Part shown: positions 8,573-17,688 of the stretch, piece by piece | Layout: each line of letters starts with the position of its first letter | Position numbering within the stretch: position 1 is the first letter of the stretch | Source: Chryseobacterium sp. JJR-5R | GTDB taxonomy: Bacteria > Bacteroidota > Bacteroidia > Flavobacteriales > Weeksellaceae | DNA length: 64,000 nt | NCBI RefSeq assembly: GCF_034047335.1 | Contig: NZ_CP139137.1 | Span: forward strand, 2,108,001 to 2,172,000 | Direction of reading: 5' to 3' | The notes under the pieces: model-generated | Databases searched by the model: none | Told to the model about the DNA's origin: nothing | The model's input: only the letters and a program-made list of their open reading frames with translations | Program-made: the position numbers and the translations under genes

Positions 8573-8650
8573 ATATCAGACATTTTAAAAATTATAATAC
8601 TGTTCATATAAAAGAGCAGTGCCTAACCTTGACTAAAAGTTAAAAAACAT

Positions 8651-9736
8651 ATGAAAACTAAATGGGCATTAATGACTGCCGTACTGGCATTTTCCTACAC
8701 TTTTGCACAGGAAAGACCGATGAGTCCGCAATTAAAAAGCTACTCGAAAAAAGTTGACAGCATTGTGGTTTCAGAAAAAATGAAAATGAATACCGAGCTG
8801 GATGAACTGGATAAAAACTATAAGGAGAAAAAAATAACCTCCGATGAAAAGCAGAAGCAGAGAACAGAAATTGCGGGGAAGTATGAAGAAATTATCAATG
8901 ATAAGATAACCGCTCAGCAGGCAGATCTTGAAACAGCCACCCGGGAAACAGTAAAGGATATCGTGATGGGAAAATCAGGAGATCAGTCACTGGATCTTTT
9001 CTCTCAGAATAATGCCGTGCTTACCCTAAAATCATCCCGCGACAGGACGATTAAAGAACTTCTGAACACCTTCAATTTTAATGTCAGTTATGGTATCATG
9101 AATCTTACCCGGTCGGCTTCATCACTGGCCATCGGTAATGATGAATCCCGGATTAAAGTAGGCCGGTCCGGTTCTTCGCAACTGGAATTCAGATTAACCC
9201 GGCAGTTGGGATCCTTAACATCCCCGGTATTCTACAGAATCGGTTTAGGATACAGATTAGATGTCCTTGCACCGGAAAAGCCGAAAGTATTTGTACAGGA
9301 CGGTAAACATGAACTTTATGTAACAGACTTCCAGGGCGGAACTCTGAGAAAATCCTATCTCAGAAACTATTATGCTGTAGTGCCTTTGGATTTTGTTTTT
9401 GTCCTGAATCCAAAATATACGGTTGAGAACAATGAAAGAATGCTTGATAATTCTAGAGGGAATTTAAGGTTTACTGCAGGGATTTACGGTGGCATCAGGG
9501 CCTCCACACAGAACTATATATTTTATAAGGATGAAGAAGGTCATAAGGTAAAATACAGAGAAGAAGCATCTGATGCGCTCAACAGGTTCCTTTTCGGGGG
9601 GAAACTTTCACTGGGATACGGTGCATTAAATATTTTCATCAAAAAAGATTTTACGCCGATATTTAATGATCATGCAAAAATTAACAGTAAATACGGCATC
9701 CAGATAGGTTTGGAGCTTCTGTACATAGATTTTTAA
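8651..9736 (+). CDS. Secreted protein with coiled coil and predicted C-terminal beta-barrel
   Basis: Unrecognised protein of 361 residues. Residues 1-19 are a signal peptide (cleavage before QERPM). Residues 30-110 are a charged helical stretch likely to form a coiled coil (KMKMNTELDELDKNYKEKK). Residues 135-361 alternate hydrophobic and polar residues, with aromatic ends such as YRIGLGYRLD and a terminal LELLYIDF, as in outer-membrane barrels. It follows the sigma factor and membrane protein genes by 78 bases and may be the envelope target or sensor of that module. A terminator follows. Confidence 0.75.
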   Translation: MKTKWALMTAVLAFSYTFAQERPMSPQLKSYSKKVDSIVVSEKMKMNTELDELDKNYKEKKITSDEKQKQRTEIAGKYEEIINDKITAQQADLETATRETVKDIVMGKSGDQSLDLFSQNNAVLTLKSSRDRTIKELLNTFNFNVSYGIMNLTRSASSLAIGNDESRIKVGRSGSSQLEFRLTRQLGSLTSPVFYRIGLGYRLDVLAPEKPKVFVQDGKHELYVTDFQGGTLRKSYLRNYYAVVPLDFVFVLNPKYTVENNERMLDNSRGNLRFTAGIYGGIRASTQNYIFYKDEEGHKVKYREEASDALNRFLFGGKLSLGYGALNIFIKKDFTPIFNDHAKINSKYGIQIGLELLYIDF

Positions 9737-9756
9737 TATCAATGGATCATATAGCA

Positions 9757-9786
9757 AAACACATTTTTACGAATGTGTTTTTTTTT
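9757..9786 (+). terminator. Rho-independent terminator
   Basis: AAACACATT at 9757-9765 pairs with AATGTGTTT at 9772-9780 and is followed by a run of T. It closes the sigma factor operon. Confidence 0.85.
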
Positions 9787-9808
9787 GTACTTTGGTGCTT
9801 TAAGAATT

Positions 9809-10198
9809 ATGAAAAATATTCAGTTATTAGGTTTGTTGATGGTAGTCGTGGGAAGCTTTCTGCCCTTGGTTCACATTCCTGTTATAGGAAACTGGAACTA
9901 CTGGAAACTTGATCATTTTCTGGCCGCCGCATGTTGGATTCTTTCTGCAGGCGCCTTATTCGGGATTGTAAACAACAGAACAGGAGCGGCAAGAATTTTT
10001 GCGGTTCTCCTGATTCTCCTGTTTTCATTTACCTTATTTGCCGTCAGGTATCAGGCTTCTGAGTATTTCAGCTTTATGCCTTTTGCATCATGGCAGGACA
10101 AGCTGGTCGGGATTGTAAAAATAAAGTGGGGCTGGATTGTAGAATTTTCAGGGGCTCTGATCATTATCCTGGCAAAAAATAACAAAGCGGACAGGTAA
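9809..10198 (+). CDS. Small four-helix membrane protein of unknown function
   Basis: Protein of 129 residues with about four hydrophobic segments (for example IQLLGLLMVVVGSFLPLV and a terminal FSGALIIILA). I do not recognise a named family. I use the ATG at 9809; the in-frame ATG at 9773 lies inside the terminator stem of the previous operon. It sits alone before the thiolase gene. A role in the inner membrane is all that can be said. Confidence 0.7.
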   Translation: MKNIQLLGLLMVVVGSFLPLVHIPVIGNWNYWKLDHFLAAACWILSAGALFGIVNNRTGAARIFAVLLILLFSFTLFAVRYQASEYFSFMPFASWQDKLVGIVKIKWGWIVEFSGALIIILAKNNKADR

Positions 10199-10260
10199 TT
10201 CAGAACACTGAATAATTAAGTTTAAATTAAAAAGAATTAAAATAAATATATACTATACAC

Positions 10261-11442
10261 ATGAAAGAGGTATTCATTGTTTCCGCAGTAAGAACCCCGA
10301 TGGGAAGTTTTATGGGAAGTTTATCAACAGTGCCAGCTACAAAATTAGGGTCGGTTGCGGTAAAAGGAGCACTAGACAAAATCGGCCTGGATGCGAAAGA
10401 GGTTCAGGAAATTTATATGGGGAACGTTTTACAGGCGGGAGAAGGGCAGGCCCCGGCCCGTCAGGTTGCCATAGGCGCAGGCCTTTCTGTTGAAACGCCT
10501 TCCACTACGGTAAATAAAGTATGTGCTTCAGGAATGAAAGCCGTAACCATGGCTGCCCAGGCCATCAAAGCCGGTGATGCAGACGTTATTGTGGCAGGAG
10601 GAATGGAAAACATGTCTTCCGTTCCGCATTATTACAATGCAAGGAATGCAACGAAATTGGGAGATATAAAAATGCAGGACGGAATGATGTTGGATGGCCT
10701 TACGGATGTTTATAACAAAATTCCTATGGGCGTCTGTGCAGAAAAATGTGCGGCAGACTATAATTTCTCAAGAGAAGATCAGGATCAGTTTGCTATTGAA
10801 TCCTACACCAAAGCTGCCAAAGCATGGAGTGAAGGAAAATTTGCCGATGAGATTGTTCCGGTTGAGATCCCTCAGAGAAAAGGAGATGCCATCATTTTTT
10901 CTGAAGACGAAGAATACAAGGCCGTGAAATTTGATAAAATCCCTACACTTCCTACTGTTTTCAAAAAAGAAGCAGGCACGGTGACGGCAGCCAATGCCTC
11001 TACGATCAATGACGGTGCCTCTGCATTAATATTGGTTTCCGGAGAAAAATTAGAAGAATTAGGCCTTAAGCCACTGGCAAGAATTGTTTCTTATGCTGAT
11101 GCTGCCCAGGCACCTGAAGATTTCACGACTGCACCGTCTAAAGCATTACCGATTGCGCTTAAAAAAGCAGGTCTGGAAATTGCAGATATCGATTTTTTTG
11201 AATTCAATGAGGCATTTTCTGTAGTTGGCCTTGCCAATAATAAAATTTTAGGGCTTGATGCATCTAAAGTAAATATCCATGGAGGAGCAGTAGCTTTGGG
11301 TCACCCGCTGGGAAGCTCAGGATCGAGAATAATCGTGACACTGATTAATATTTTAAAGCAGAACAACGGGAAATATGGTGCTGCAGCCATCTGTAATGGC
11401 GGTGGTGGTGCTTCTGCCATTGTTATTGAAAATATCCAGTAA
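10261..11442 (+). CDS. Acetyl-CoA C-acetyltransferase (thiolase)
   Basis: Thiolase of 393 residues that condenses two acetyl-CoA to acetoacetyl-CoA or runs the reverse cleavage. The nucleophile Cys88 is in NKVCASGMKA, the catalytic His348 in GHPLGSSGSR and the second Cys378 in CNGGGGA, all conserved in the family. The FNEAF motif is also present. The length and the two-domain layout are those of biosynthetic AtoB-like enzymes, although a degradative role cannot be excluded. In this organism it could feed the mevalonate route, whose kinase candidate lies at 15.8 kb. It is monocistronic, with a strong terminator directly after the stop. Confidence 0.94.
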   Translation: MKEVFIVSAVRTPMGSFMGSLSTVPATKLGSVAVKGALDKIGLDAKEVQEIYMGNVLQAGEGQAPARQVAIGAGLSVETPSTTVNKVCASGMKAVTMAAQAIKAGDADVIVAGGMENMSSVPHYYNARNATKLGDIKMQDGMMLDGLTDVYNKIPMGVCAEKCAADYNFSREDQDQFAIESYTKAAKAWSEGKFADEIVPVEIPQRKGDAIIFSEDEEYKAVKFDKIPTLPTVFKKEAGTVTAANASTINDGASALILVSGEKLEELGLKPLARIVSYADAAQAPEDFTTAPSKALPIALKKAGLEIADIDFFEFNEAFSVVGLANNKILGLDASKVNIHGGAVALGHPLGSSGSRIIVTLINILKQNNGKYGAAAICNGGGGASAIVIENIQ

Positions 11443-11464
11443 CTATTATAAATATGATACGATA

Positions 11465-11500
11465 AAAACATCCGGAAGTTCAGGCTTCCGGATGTTTTTT
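11465..11500 (+). terminator. Rho-independent terminator after thiolase
   Basis: A 14-bp stem (AAAACATCCGGAAG with its complement at 11485-11498) has a 6-base loop and ends in six T residues. Confidence 0.9.
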
Positions 11501-11632
11501 CTTTTCAGGCAGAAAAAATATCCTGAATGGTATGTACTAAAAACAAATAAAAGCAGTACAATAAATCTGATAAATCAGACCGGAAAAGCATCCGTATTTT
11601 AACACAACAATAAAATTTATCCTAAACAAAAT

Positions 11633-11660
11633 AAAAACCACCGAATATGCGATGGTTTTT
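11633..11660. terminator. Hairpin with T-tract upstream of UMF1 transporter
   Basis: AAAAACCA at 11633-11640 pairs with TGGTTTTT at 11653-11660. It may be a second terminator for read-through from the thiolase side. It lies directly before a TAnnTTTG box. Confidence 0.5.
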
Positions 11661-11661
11661 C

Positions 11662-11669
11662 TATTTTTG
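11662..11669 (+). promoter_or_regulatory. Bacteroidota -7 promoter element
   Basis: TATTTTTG matches TAnnTTTG and lies 21 bases before the ATG at 11691. A second match, TATATTTG, is at 11681-11688 but is too close to the start codon to be the better candidate. Confidence 0.5.
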
Positions 11670-11690
11670 TGCTACTAATATATATTTGAA

Positions 11691-13220
11691 ATGTCTGAAA
11701 TTGAGCATCTGCAAACTCAAAACATAAAGAATAACCCGAAAATCATGAAAGCATGGGCAGTCTATGACTGGGCCAACTCGGTGTATTCTTTAGTTATTAC
11801 TTCTACTATTTTCCCGATTTATTATTCCATTCTTACTACGGCCTACGAAAAGAAGGAGTACGTAGAGGAGACAAAAACCTGGATTGATGTACCGGTACGG
11901 CACATGATCAAAATTTTCGGGAAAGAATACCAGCCGGATGCCGTTTACGGATATTCACTGACCATCTCTTTTTTTATCGTTGTCCTGTTGTCGCCGTTTT
12001 TGTCTTCCCTGGCAGATACCATCGGAAATAAAAAATCTTTCCTTCAGTTTTTCTGTTACCTGGGAGCTACTTCATGTATGGGGCTGGCCATGTTTACCGG
12101 AATGCACAATGTCTTCCTGGGGCTGCTCTTCAGCATTACCGCCAGTGTAGGGTTCTGGGGAAGCCTGGTGTTTTATAATTCTTTCCTGCCGGATATTGCA
12201 ACACGTGATAAGCAGGATGCACTCTCTGCAAAAGGGTATGTGTACGGATACATCGGTTCCGTAGTCCTGGTGGTCATCTGTTTATTGCTGATTCAGGTTT
12301 TTGCCAAAGGTCCGGAACAGCAGTTGTTGTTTACCAGGATCAGTTTTCTGTTTACCGGAGCATGGTGGTTCGGCTTTTCGCAGTATACCTTCAAGCATCT
12401 GCCTCAGTTTGGTGATGTAAAAGAAAAGCTTCCGAAAGACCTGGTTTTATTGAATTATAAAAACATTTTTCAAAAGCACGAAGACCAGGGAGGTTTCTTT
12501 GAAGTGTTGAAAGACAATATGAGCTTCTACAAAGACATTGCCAGAGAAAGTTTTCATGAACTCTTCAAAGTCGGAAAAGAACTTTTCAGACACAGGAACC
12601 TGAAATTCTTTTTATCAAGCTTCTTTTTTTACAGCGTAGGGATGCAGACGATTTTCCTGATGGCTACATTATTCGGGAAAAGCGAAATCAATCTTCCGCA
12701 GGATAAATTAATCGGGACGCTATTGATTATACAGATCGAAGCCATTATCGGGGCAGTGGTTTTCTCAAGATTATCAAGGAAAATAGGAAATAAAAACGTT
12801 ATTTCAATTGCCATAGTTCTATGGATTGTTGCCTGTATCTGGGCATATTTCCTGAATAAGGAAAACCCAACTGTAGAATACCAGTTCTATGGGGTAGCAG
12901 CAGTGGTGGGTCTTGTCATGGGCGGCCTTCAGGCGATGTCACGTTCTACCTATTCTAAATTACTACCTGAAAATTCTATGGAAAATACAACATTTTTCAG
13001 CTTTTACGATGTTCTGGAAAAAATTGCCATCATTGTAGGAACCTTTGTTTTTGCTCTATTTATTGATAAATATGATGCACTGATCCGAATTTTTGCAAAG
13101 ATTGACATCACGCTTCCTTCAGCATCCGGGATGAGGTTCGCCGCTTTCTCAATGGCACTGTTCTTTTTCGTAGGGCTGGTTTTGATCCGGTTCATGAAAC
13201 TGAATACACAGAAAAAGTAA
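11691..13220 (+). CDS. UMF1-family MFS transporter (Atg22-like)
   Basis: Inner-membrane protein of 509 residues with about 12 helices. The start AWAVYDWANSVYSLVITSTIFP is the diagnostic N terminus of the UMF1/Atg22-like branch of the major facilitator superfamily. A large soluble insert of roughly 100 residues lies in the middle (DVKEKLPKD to FRHRNLKFF). Substrates are not established in bacteria; the yeast relative exports amino acids from the vacuole. It is monocistronic between a hairpin/promoter region and a strong terminator. Confidence 0.88.
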   Translation: MSEIEHLQTQNIKNNPKIMKAWAVYDWANSVYSLVITSTIFPIYYSILTTAYEKKEYVEETKTWIDVPVRHMIKIFGKEYQPDAVYGYSLTISFFIVVLLSPFLSSLADTIGNKKSFLQFFCYLGATSCMGLAMFTGMHNVFLGLLFSITASVGFWGSLVFYNSFLPDIATRDKQDALSAKGYVYGYIGSVVLVVICLLLIQVFAKGPEQQLLFTRISFLFTGAWWFGFSQYTFKHLPQFGDVKEKLPKDLVLLNYKNIFQKHEDQGGFFEVLKDNMSFYKDIARESFHELFKVGKELFRHRNLKFFLSSFFFYSVGMQTIFLMATLFGKSEINLPQDKLIGTLLIIQIEAIIGAVVFSRLSRKIGNKNVISIAIVLWIVACIWAYFLNKENPTVEYQFYGVAAVVGLVMGGLQAMSRSTYSKLLPENSMENTTFFSFYDVLEKIAIIVGTFVFALFIDKYDALIRIFAKIDITLPSASGMRFAAFSMALFFFVGLVLIRFMKLNTQKK

Positions 13221-13235
13221 TCAGAAAATAATCTT

Positions 13236-13266
13236 AAAAAGGACGCTTTAAAAGCGTCCTTTTTTT
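13236..13266 (+). terminator. Rho-independent terminator
   Basis: AGGACGCTTT and AAAGCGTCCT form the stem, flanked by A residues before and T residues after. Confidence 0.85.
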
Positions 13267-13412
13267 GTATAAGCCCATGGCAATATTGTATATATTATCT
13301 GTTAATAAGCAATTCTGGTAAATATAAAATTTTAATTCAATTAAAATAATAATAGAAATTCACAATACATAGATTTTTTTTGTTAATTTGTAAATTCTAA
13401 TTAATTGTAACA

Positions 13413-15578
13413 ATGATAAAAAAGATTCTATTATTTTGTATTTTCCAGTGCATGGTGCTGGGCTTTTGCCAAAACCTAAGGCCCATTGCCCAAAAGGTTT
13501 CCGATTACCATGCCCAGAAAAAAAACTTTGAAAAATTTGATCTGTTTACAACAGATAACGCATCAGACAAATTAGCTGAATATAAAAGGTCAGCTACAGA
13601 CATTTCCGTGATCCGTGTTGATCATAAGCAGTTAAAAAAACTGGTTTACGAAAAGCCGGAATACCTGGAAGTGACTTTCCCCTTTGATGGGAAACAGATT
13701 ACCATGGAACTGTACAAAAACCAGATTTTCACCAATGATTTCAAAGTAACCACCAATACGGGAGAGATCGTAAATTATACTCCCGGAGTTTATTACCAGG
13801 GAATTGTAAAAGGAGACAGCCGGTCCGTTGTTGCCTTCAGTTTTTTCGATAATGATATCGTAGGGGTGGCTTCTACGCCGGAACTGGGGAATATCATTGT
13901 AGGAAAAGTAAAAAAATCTGAAGACTTTGTCAGCTATTCAGATTCAAAATTAACGGGGATCAATCCTTTTGTCTGCGGAATTGACGAACTGGCCGAAAAC
14001 CATAAGCAGAAAGTATCTTTTGATCCGGATGCACAGAAAAATACCGGAAAGGCACTGACGCAGAACTGTGTCAGAGTATATTATGAAATTTGTTACACCC
14101 CGTATGTAAACAACGGTTCCAGCACAACGACCACTTCAAACTGGCTGACTGCGATCCATAATAACATATCTACACTTTATAATAACGACGAGGTAAGAAT
14201 TGCCTTGAATGAGATCTTTATCTGGACTACTGCAGATCCTTATACCGGAGCACCCAATGCCAATCTTGCAAGCTTCAGGGCAAACAGGCAGACCTTCAAT
14301 GGAGATCTGGCACACCTGGTAAATCAGCCTTCCACCACAAGTGTGGCATACGTAAATTCCCTGTGTACGACAAGCCGCCATGCTTACTCAGGAGCTTCCC
14401 AGACGTACAATAACGTCCCGGTTTATTCATGGACAATCATGGCAATGACCCACGAAATGGGCCACAGCTTAGGTTCTCCGCATACCCATGCCTGTGCATG
14501 GAACGGAAACAATACGGCTATTGACGGATGCGGCCCGGCAGCAGGTGCAGGCGAAGGCTGTAACGGTCCCATTCCTTCTACTACTATAAAGGGAACAATT
14601 ATGAGCTATTGCCACTTAATTTCAGGAGTCGGGATTAATTTCACCAACGGGTTCGGTCCGCAGCCGGGTGCTTTGATCAGAAATACCGTAGATTCCAAGG
14701 CGTGCCTGGGAACCAACTGTACAACGGCCTGTTCCACAACCATCACCGGGCTTTCCGTTTCAAACATTACGCAGATTTCTGCCAATGCCGCATTTACCGA
14801 TGCTACGTCTGCTTCATGGAAATATAAGCTGACGAAATTTGACGGAACCCCGGTATCAACAGGGAATACTTCCACGCAGTCTTTCAGCTTTGCAAACCTT
14901 CAGCCGGCAACTTATTATTTATTATCCGTAGGAACAAACTGTTCTGCAGGATACCAGAGGACACAATTGTTCATGACGGATGCCAACTGGTGCGGCGGAA
15001 CTTCCTTTACCGATACAGGAGGAACAGCAGGAAATTACGGTGATAACCAGACAATCGTAAAAACATTCTATCCGAGCTCAGGCGCATTAACCATGAATTT
15101 TACGGAATTTTCTCTGGAAGAAGACTATGATTACATGTATATTTACAATGGCCCTTCTACAAGCTCGCCAATGTTTGCCACAGGAAATGCTTTAACAGGA
15201 ACTGTAGTGCCCGGGTCTTTTACATCAACACACCCTTCGGGGGCAATTACCATAAGATTTGTTTCAGATCCCGGGGTAAATGAAAGCGGCTGGAAAGCGA
15301 ATTTTTCATGTGCAGTGCTGGCAGTGGAAGATGTGAATACGAAAGATAATTCAGTTAGTATTTATCCGAACCCGGCGAGAAATACCATAACGATTTCTTC
15401 CAAGGATGCTTTAAAGTCATTTAAAATGTATGATGAAGCAGGAAGGCTGATTAAATCAGAGTCTTCTTTAAAAGGAACCAAGCTTGATATTAATATTTCT
15501 GCTGTACAGACCGGAAATTATGTGGTTACCATAGAAACGGAAAAACAGAAAGTCACCAAGAAACTGATCAAACAATAA
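13413..15578 (+). CDS. Secreted M12-type metzincin protease with CUB and T9SS domains
   Basis: Zinc endopeptidase of 721 residues. Residues 1-19 are a signal peptide. Residues 20 to about 215 are a propeptide. The catalytic domain (about 215-430) has the full metzincin motif HEMGHSLGSPH with ligands His347, His351 and His357 and base Glu348, plus the Met-turn at Met397 in TIMSYCH. A fibronectin III-like segment follows (about 437-523), then a CUB-like domain (about 525-640, ending in GWKANFSC), and finally a type A sorting domain (about 645-721, SIYPNPARNT to KKLIKQ). It should be exported by Sec and T9SS and act outside the cell. It is monocistronic with a terminator. Confidence 0.93.
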   Translation: MIKKILLFCIFQCMVLGFCQNLRPIAQKVSDYHAQKKNFEKFDLFTTDNASDKLAEYKRSATDISVIRVDHKQLKKLVYEKPEYLEVTFPFDGKQITMELYKNQIFTNDFKVTTNTGEIVNYTPGVYYQGIVKGDSRSVVAFSFFDNDIVGVASTPELGNIIVGKVKKSEDFVSYSDSKLTGINPFVCGIDELAENHKQKVSFDPDAQKNTGKALTQNCVRVYYEICYTPYVNNGSSTTTTSNWLTAIHNNISTLYNNDEVRIALNEIFIWTTADPYTGAPNANLASFRANRQTFNGDLAHLVNQPSTTSVAYVNSLCTTSRHAYSGASQTYNNVPVYSWTIMAMTHEMGHSLGSPHTHACAWNGNNTAIDGCGPAAGAGEGCNGPIPSTTIKGTIMSYCHLISGVGINFTNGFGPQPGALIRNTVDSKACLGTNCTTACSTTITGLSVSNITQISANAAFTDATSASWKYKLTKFDGTPVSTGNTSTQSFSFANLQPATYYLLSVGTNCSAGYQRTQLFMTDANWCGGTSFTDTGGTAGNYGDNQTIVKTFYPSSGALTMNFTEFSLEEDYDYMYIYNGPSTSSPMFATGNALTGTVVPGSFTSTHPSGAITIRFVSDPGVNESGWKANFSCAVLAVEDVNTKDNSVSIYPNPARNTITISSKDALKSFKMYDEAGRLIKSESSLKGTKLDINISAVQTGNYVVTIETEKQKVTKKLIKQ

Positions 15579-15597
15579 GTAATTCAACAATCCATAG

Positions 15598-15625
15598 AAA
15601 GCCTGATTTTTATCAGGCTTTTTTC
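15598..15625 (+). terminator. Rho-independent terminator
   Basis: AAAGCCTGAT at 15598-15607 pairs with ATCAGGCTTT at 15612-15621 and is followed by T residues. Confidence 0.9.
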
Positions 15626-15693
15626 ATATACCTTATTGGCCATTGAAATCAGTGATCTGCTGTTTTAAAATACATCAGAATTCGGCGTGGATT

Positions 15694-15726
15694 TTGCATA
15701 GATTCAGCAGAATAATCATAAATTTG
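15694..15726 (+). promoter_or_regulatory. Bacteroidota promoter with both elements
   Basis: TTG at 15694-15696 and TAAATTTG at 15719-15726 are separated by 22 bases, inside the 17-23 range reported for flavobacterial promoters. It lies 31 bases before the kinase ATG. This is the best two-part match to the consensus that I found in the window. Confidence 0.6.
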
Positions 15727-15757
15727 CAGAAATTTATTTACCCTCATAAACATAAAA

Positions 15758-16684
15758 ATGACGAACCCTTTATTTTACGCAAAAATCATTTTGTTCGGCG
15801 AGTACGGCATGATTGAAGATTCTCAGGGGCTGGTAGTTCCTTACAGTTTTTATAAAGGGGCGCTGAAGTTTTCAGATCTCGGTTCTGAATTTGAAAAAAA
15901 ATCAAATCAGCATCTTCATAAATATTCGGATTTCCTTTCCGTACTGGATCTGTCAGACGAATTTAAGCTTGATATTGGAACATTTCAGGAAGATATCCAG
16001 AACGGGCTTTTCTTTGATTCCAACATTCCGCAGGGGTACGGCGTAGGAAGTTCGGGTGCATTGGTAGCTGCAATTTTTGAAAGATATTCAGTCAGTAAAT
16101 TGAATCCTGAAAATATTTCCAAAGATAACCTGAAACAGTTAAAAGCTGTTTTTGGAGAAATGGAGAGCTATTTCCACGGTAAAAGTTCAGGTATGGATCC
16201 TTTGATTTGTTACATGAACCTTCCGATTCTCATCGAAAACAGGGAGAACCTGGATAAAGTGGCCATTCCGGACGGTGAAAAAGGGAAAGGCGCAATTTTC
16301 CTGATCGATTCAGGAATTACCGGCGAAACGGGACCGATGATCCAGATTTTCTTTGAAAAAATGAAGACTGAAGGGTTCCGTAAAACCTTAAAAGAAGAAT
16401 TTATCCGTTACAACAATGCCTGTATTGATTCTTTCCTGAAAAAAGATATGAATCCGTTTTTCAGAAACCTCAAAAAGCTTTCCTATTGGGCGTATGAGCA
16501 TTTCCGCCCGATGATTCCGGAGAGCATCTTCAATATCTGGAAAAAAGGGCTGGATTCAAATGCGTATTATCTTAAGCTCTGCGGAAGCGGCGGCGGCGGT
16601 TATATTTTAGGCTTTACCAAAGATTACGAAAAAGCAGAAAAAATGCTTGACGGCTTCCAGAAAGAAGTAATTTACAGATTCTAA
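15758..16684 (+). CDS. GHMP kinase, probably mevalonate kinase
   Basis: Kinase of 308 residues in the GHMP superfamily. The N terminus AKIILFGEYGMI resembles the mevalonate kinase KVILFGEH motif, the ATP-binding loop is PQGYGVGSSGALVAA near residue 88, and LCGSGGGGYILGFT near 275 is GHMP motif 3. It would phosphorylate mevalonate in isopentenyl diphosphate synthesis. The overlap in theme with the adjacent UbiA prenyltransferase supports an isoprenoid role. Other GHMP substrates cannot be fully excluded because the family is hard to split by eye. Confidence 0.85.
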   Translation: MTNPLFYAKIILFGEYGMIEDSQGLVVPYSFYKGALKFSDLGSEFEKKSNQHLHKYSDFLSVLDLSDEFKLDIGTFQEDIQNGLFFDSNIPQGYGVGSSGALVAAIFERYSVSKLNPENISKDNLKQLKAVFGEMESYFHGKSSGMDPLICYMNLPILIENRENLDKVAIPDGEKGKGAIFLIDSGITGETGPMIQIFFEKMKTEGFRKTLKEEFIRYNNACIDSFLKKDMNPFFRNLKKLSYWAYEHFRPMIPESIFNIWKKGLDSNAYYLKLCGSGGGGYILGFTKDYEKAEKMLDGFQKEVIYRF

Positions 16685-16694
16685 ACTGTTGTGG

Positions 16695-17624
16695 ATGAAT
16701 TCTGAAAAAGAAACTTTCCAACAGAAAAATTATATCAAAAAATCTTTTTTTTACAGATTTTCACAATTTGTGGGCTTTCTTCTGGGAGCCCGCTTTTTTG
16801 TTGCCATCCTTCTTATTTTTGCATTGTACGTATCAACATTCTTCCTGTTCAACCAGGATGAAACGTTCAGGAAATTTGTTTTTGATTTTAAGGTACACGG
16901 CATTATTTTCTGTACGGTCCTTACCATCCTGGCCGGCGGAATCATCAACCAGTTTTACGATTTTGAAAAAGACCATATTGTAAAACCTTTCCGGACGAGG
17001 ATCCAGAGCTTCATCAAACAGAAGTACTTCCTGTATGCTTATCTGTTTTTAAGCATGGTTTCCCTTGGCGTGGCGTGGACGATCTCGCACCGTGTTTTTG
17101 TTTTTTTTGTAGTTTACCAGTTTTTCATGTGGCTGTACAGCCATAAGCTCAGCCGCCTGTTAATTTTAAACAACTTTACTTTTGTAAGCCTTACCCTGTA
17201 TCCGTTTTTCGGGATGATGGTGTATTATGAAACCTTTTCAAAGAAGGTTCTGTTAATGGCCGTATTCCTGTTTTTGATTCTTCTGTGCATTGATATTGTA
17301 AAGGATACATTAACGAAGAGCGTTGATAAAGCCTTTGGCTATACGACAATCCCGAATCATTTCTCAAATAAAACCACAAAAACAATCATTGTTTCACTGC
17401 TGGTCATTACCATGGCAGTGTCGATGAAGATAACAATGAGGACAGGGATTTCCGGGTTTATGGCCTATTATTTTACAGGCGGGATGTTTGTTATAATCCT
17501 TTGTATTTATCTCATTCTTAACCACTCCAGGAAAAGCAAATTCCTGACACTCAATATTCTGAGATTTTGGGTTTTTGCAGGAATTATTGCCATGCTTGTC
17601 AATGGGATTGAAGGTAAATTATAG
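16695..17624 (+). CDS. UbiA-family prenyltransferase
   Basis: Membrane prenyltransferase of 309 residues with about eight hydrophobic segments. The first magnesium-diphosphate motif NQFYDFEKD (NxxxDxxxD) is near residue 80 and the second aspartate motif DIVKDTLTKSVDKAFGYTTIP is near 200. The acceptor is not evident: relatives in Bacteroidota are often named geranylgeranylglycerol-phosphate geranylgeranyltransferase, but menaquinone or haem A type acceptors are alternatives. I choose the ATG at 16695 over an in-frame TTG six bases upstream. It starts 10 bases after the kinase stop, so the two are one operon. Confidence 0.88.
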   Translation: MNSEKETFQQKNYIKKSFFYRFSQFVGFLLGARFFVAILLIFALYVSTFFLFNQDETFRKFVFDFKVHGIIFCTVLTILAGGIINQFYDFEKDHIVKPFRTRIQSFIKQKYFLYAYLFLSMVSLGVAWTISHRVFVFFVVYQFFMWLYSHKLSRLLILNNFTFVSLTLYPFFGMMVYYETFSKKVLLMAVFLFLILLCIDIVKDTLTKSVDKAFGYTTIPNHFSNKTTKTIIVSLLVITMAVSMKITMRTGISGFMAYYFTGGMFVIILCIYLILNHSRKSKFLTLNILRFWVFAGIIAMLVNGIEGKL

Positions 17625-17656
17625 AAAAATTTCTTTAAAAAACCTTCTCTAATTGC

Positions 17657-17664
17657 TACATTTG
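17657..17664 (+). promoter_or_regulatory. Bacteroidota -7 promoter element
   Basis: TACATTTG matches TAnnTTTG and lies 24 bases before the proline dehydrogenase ATG. It indicates that the gene has its own promoter despite following the prenyltransferase closely. Confidence 0.55.
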
Positions 17665-17688
17665 CAAAACCTAAAATTTATATAAATA

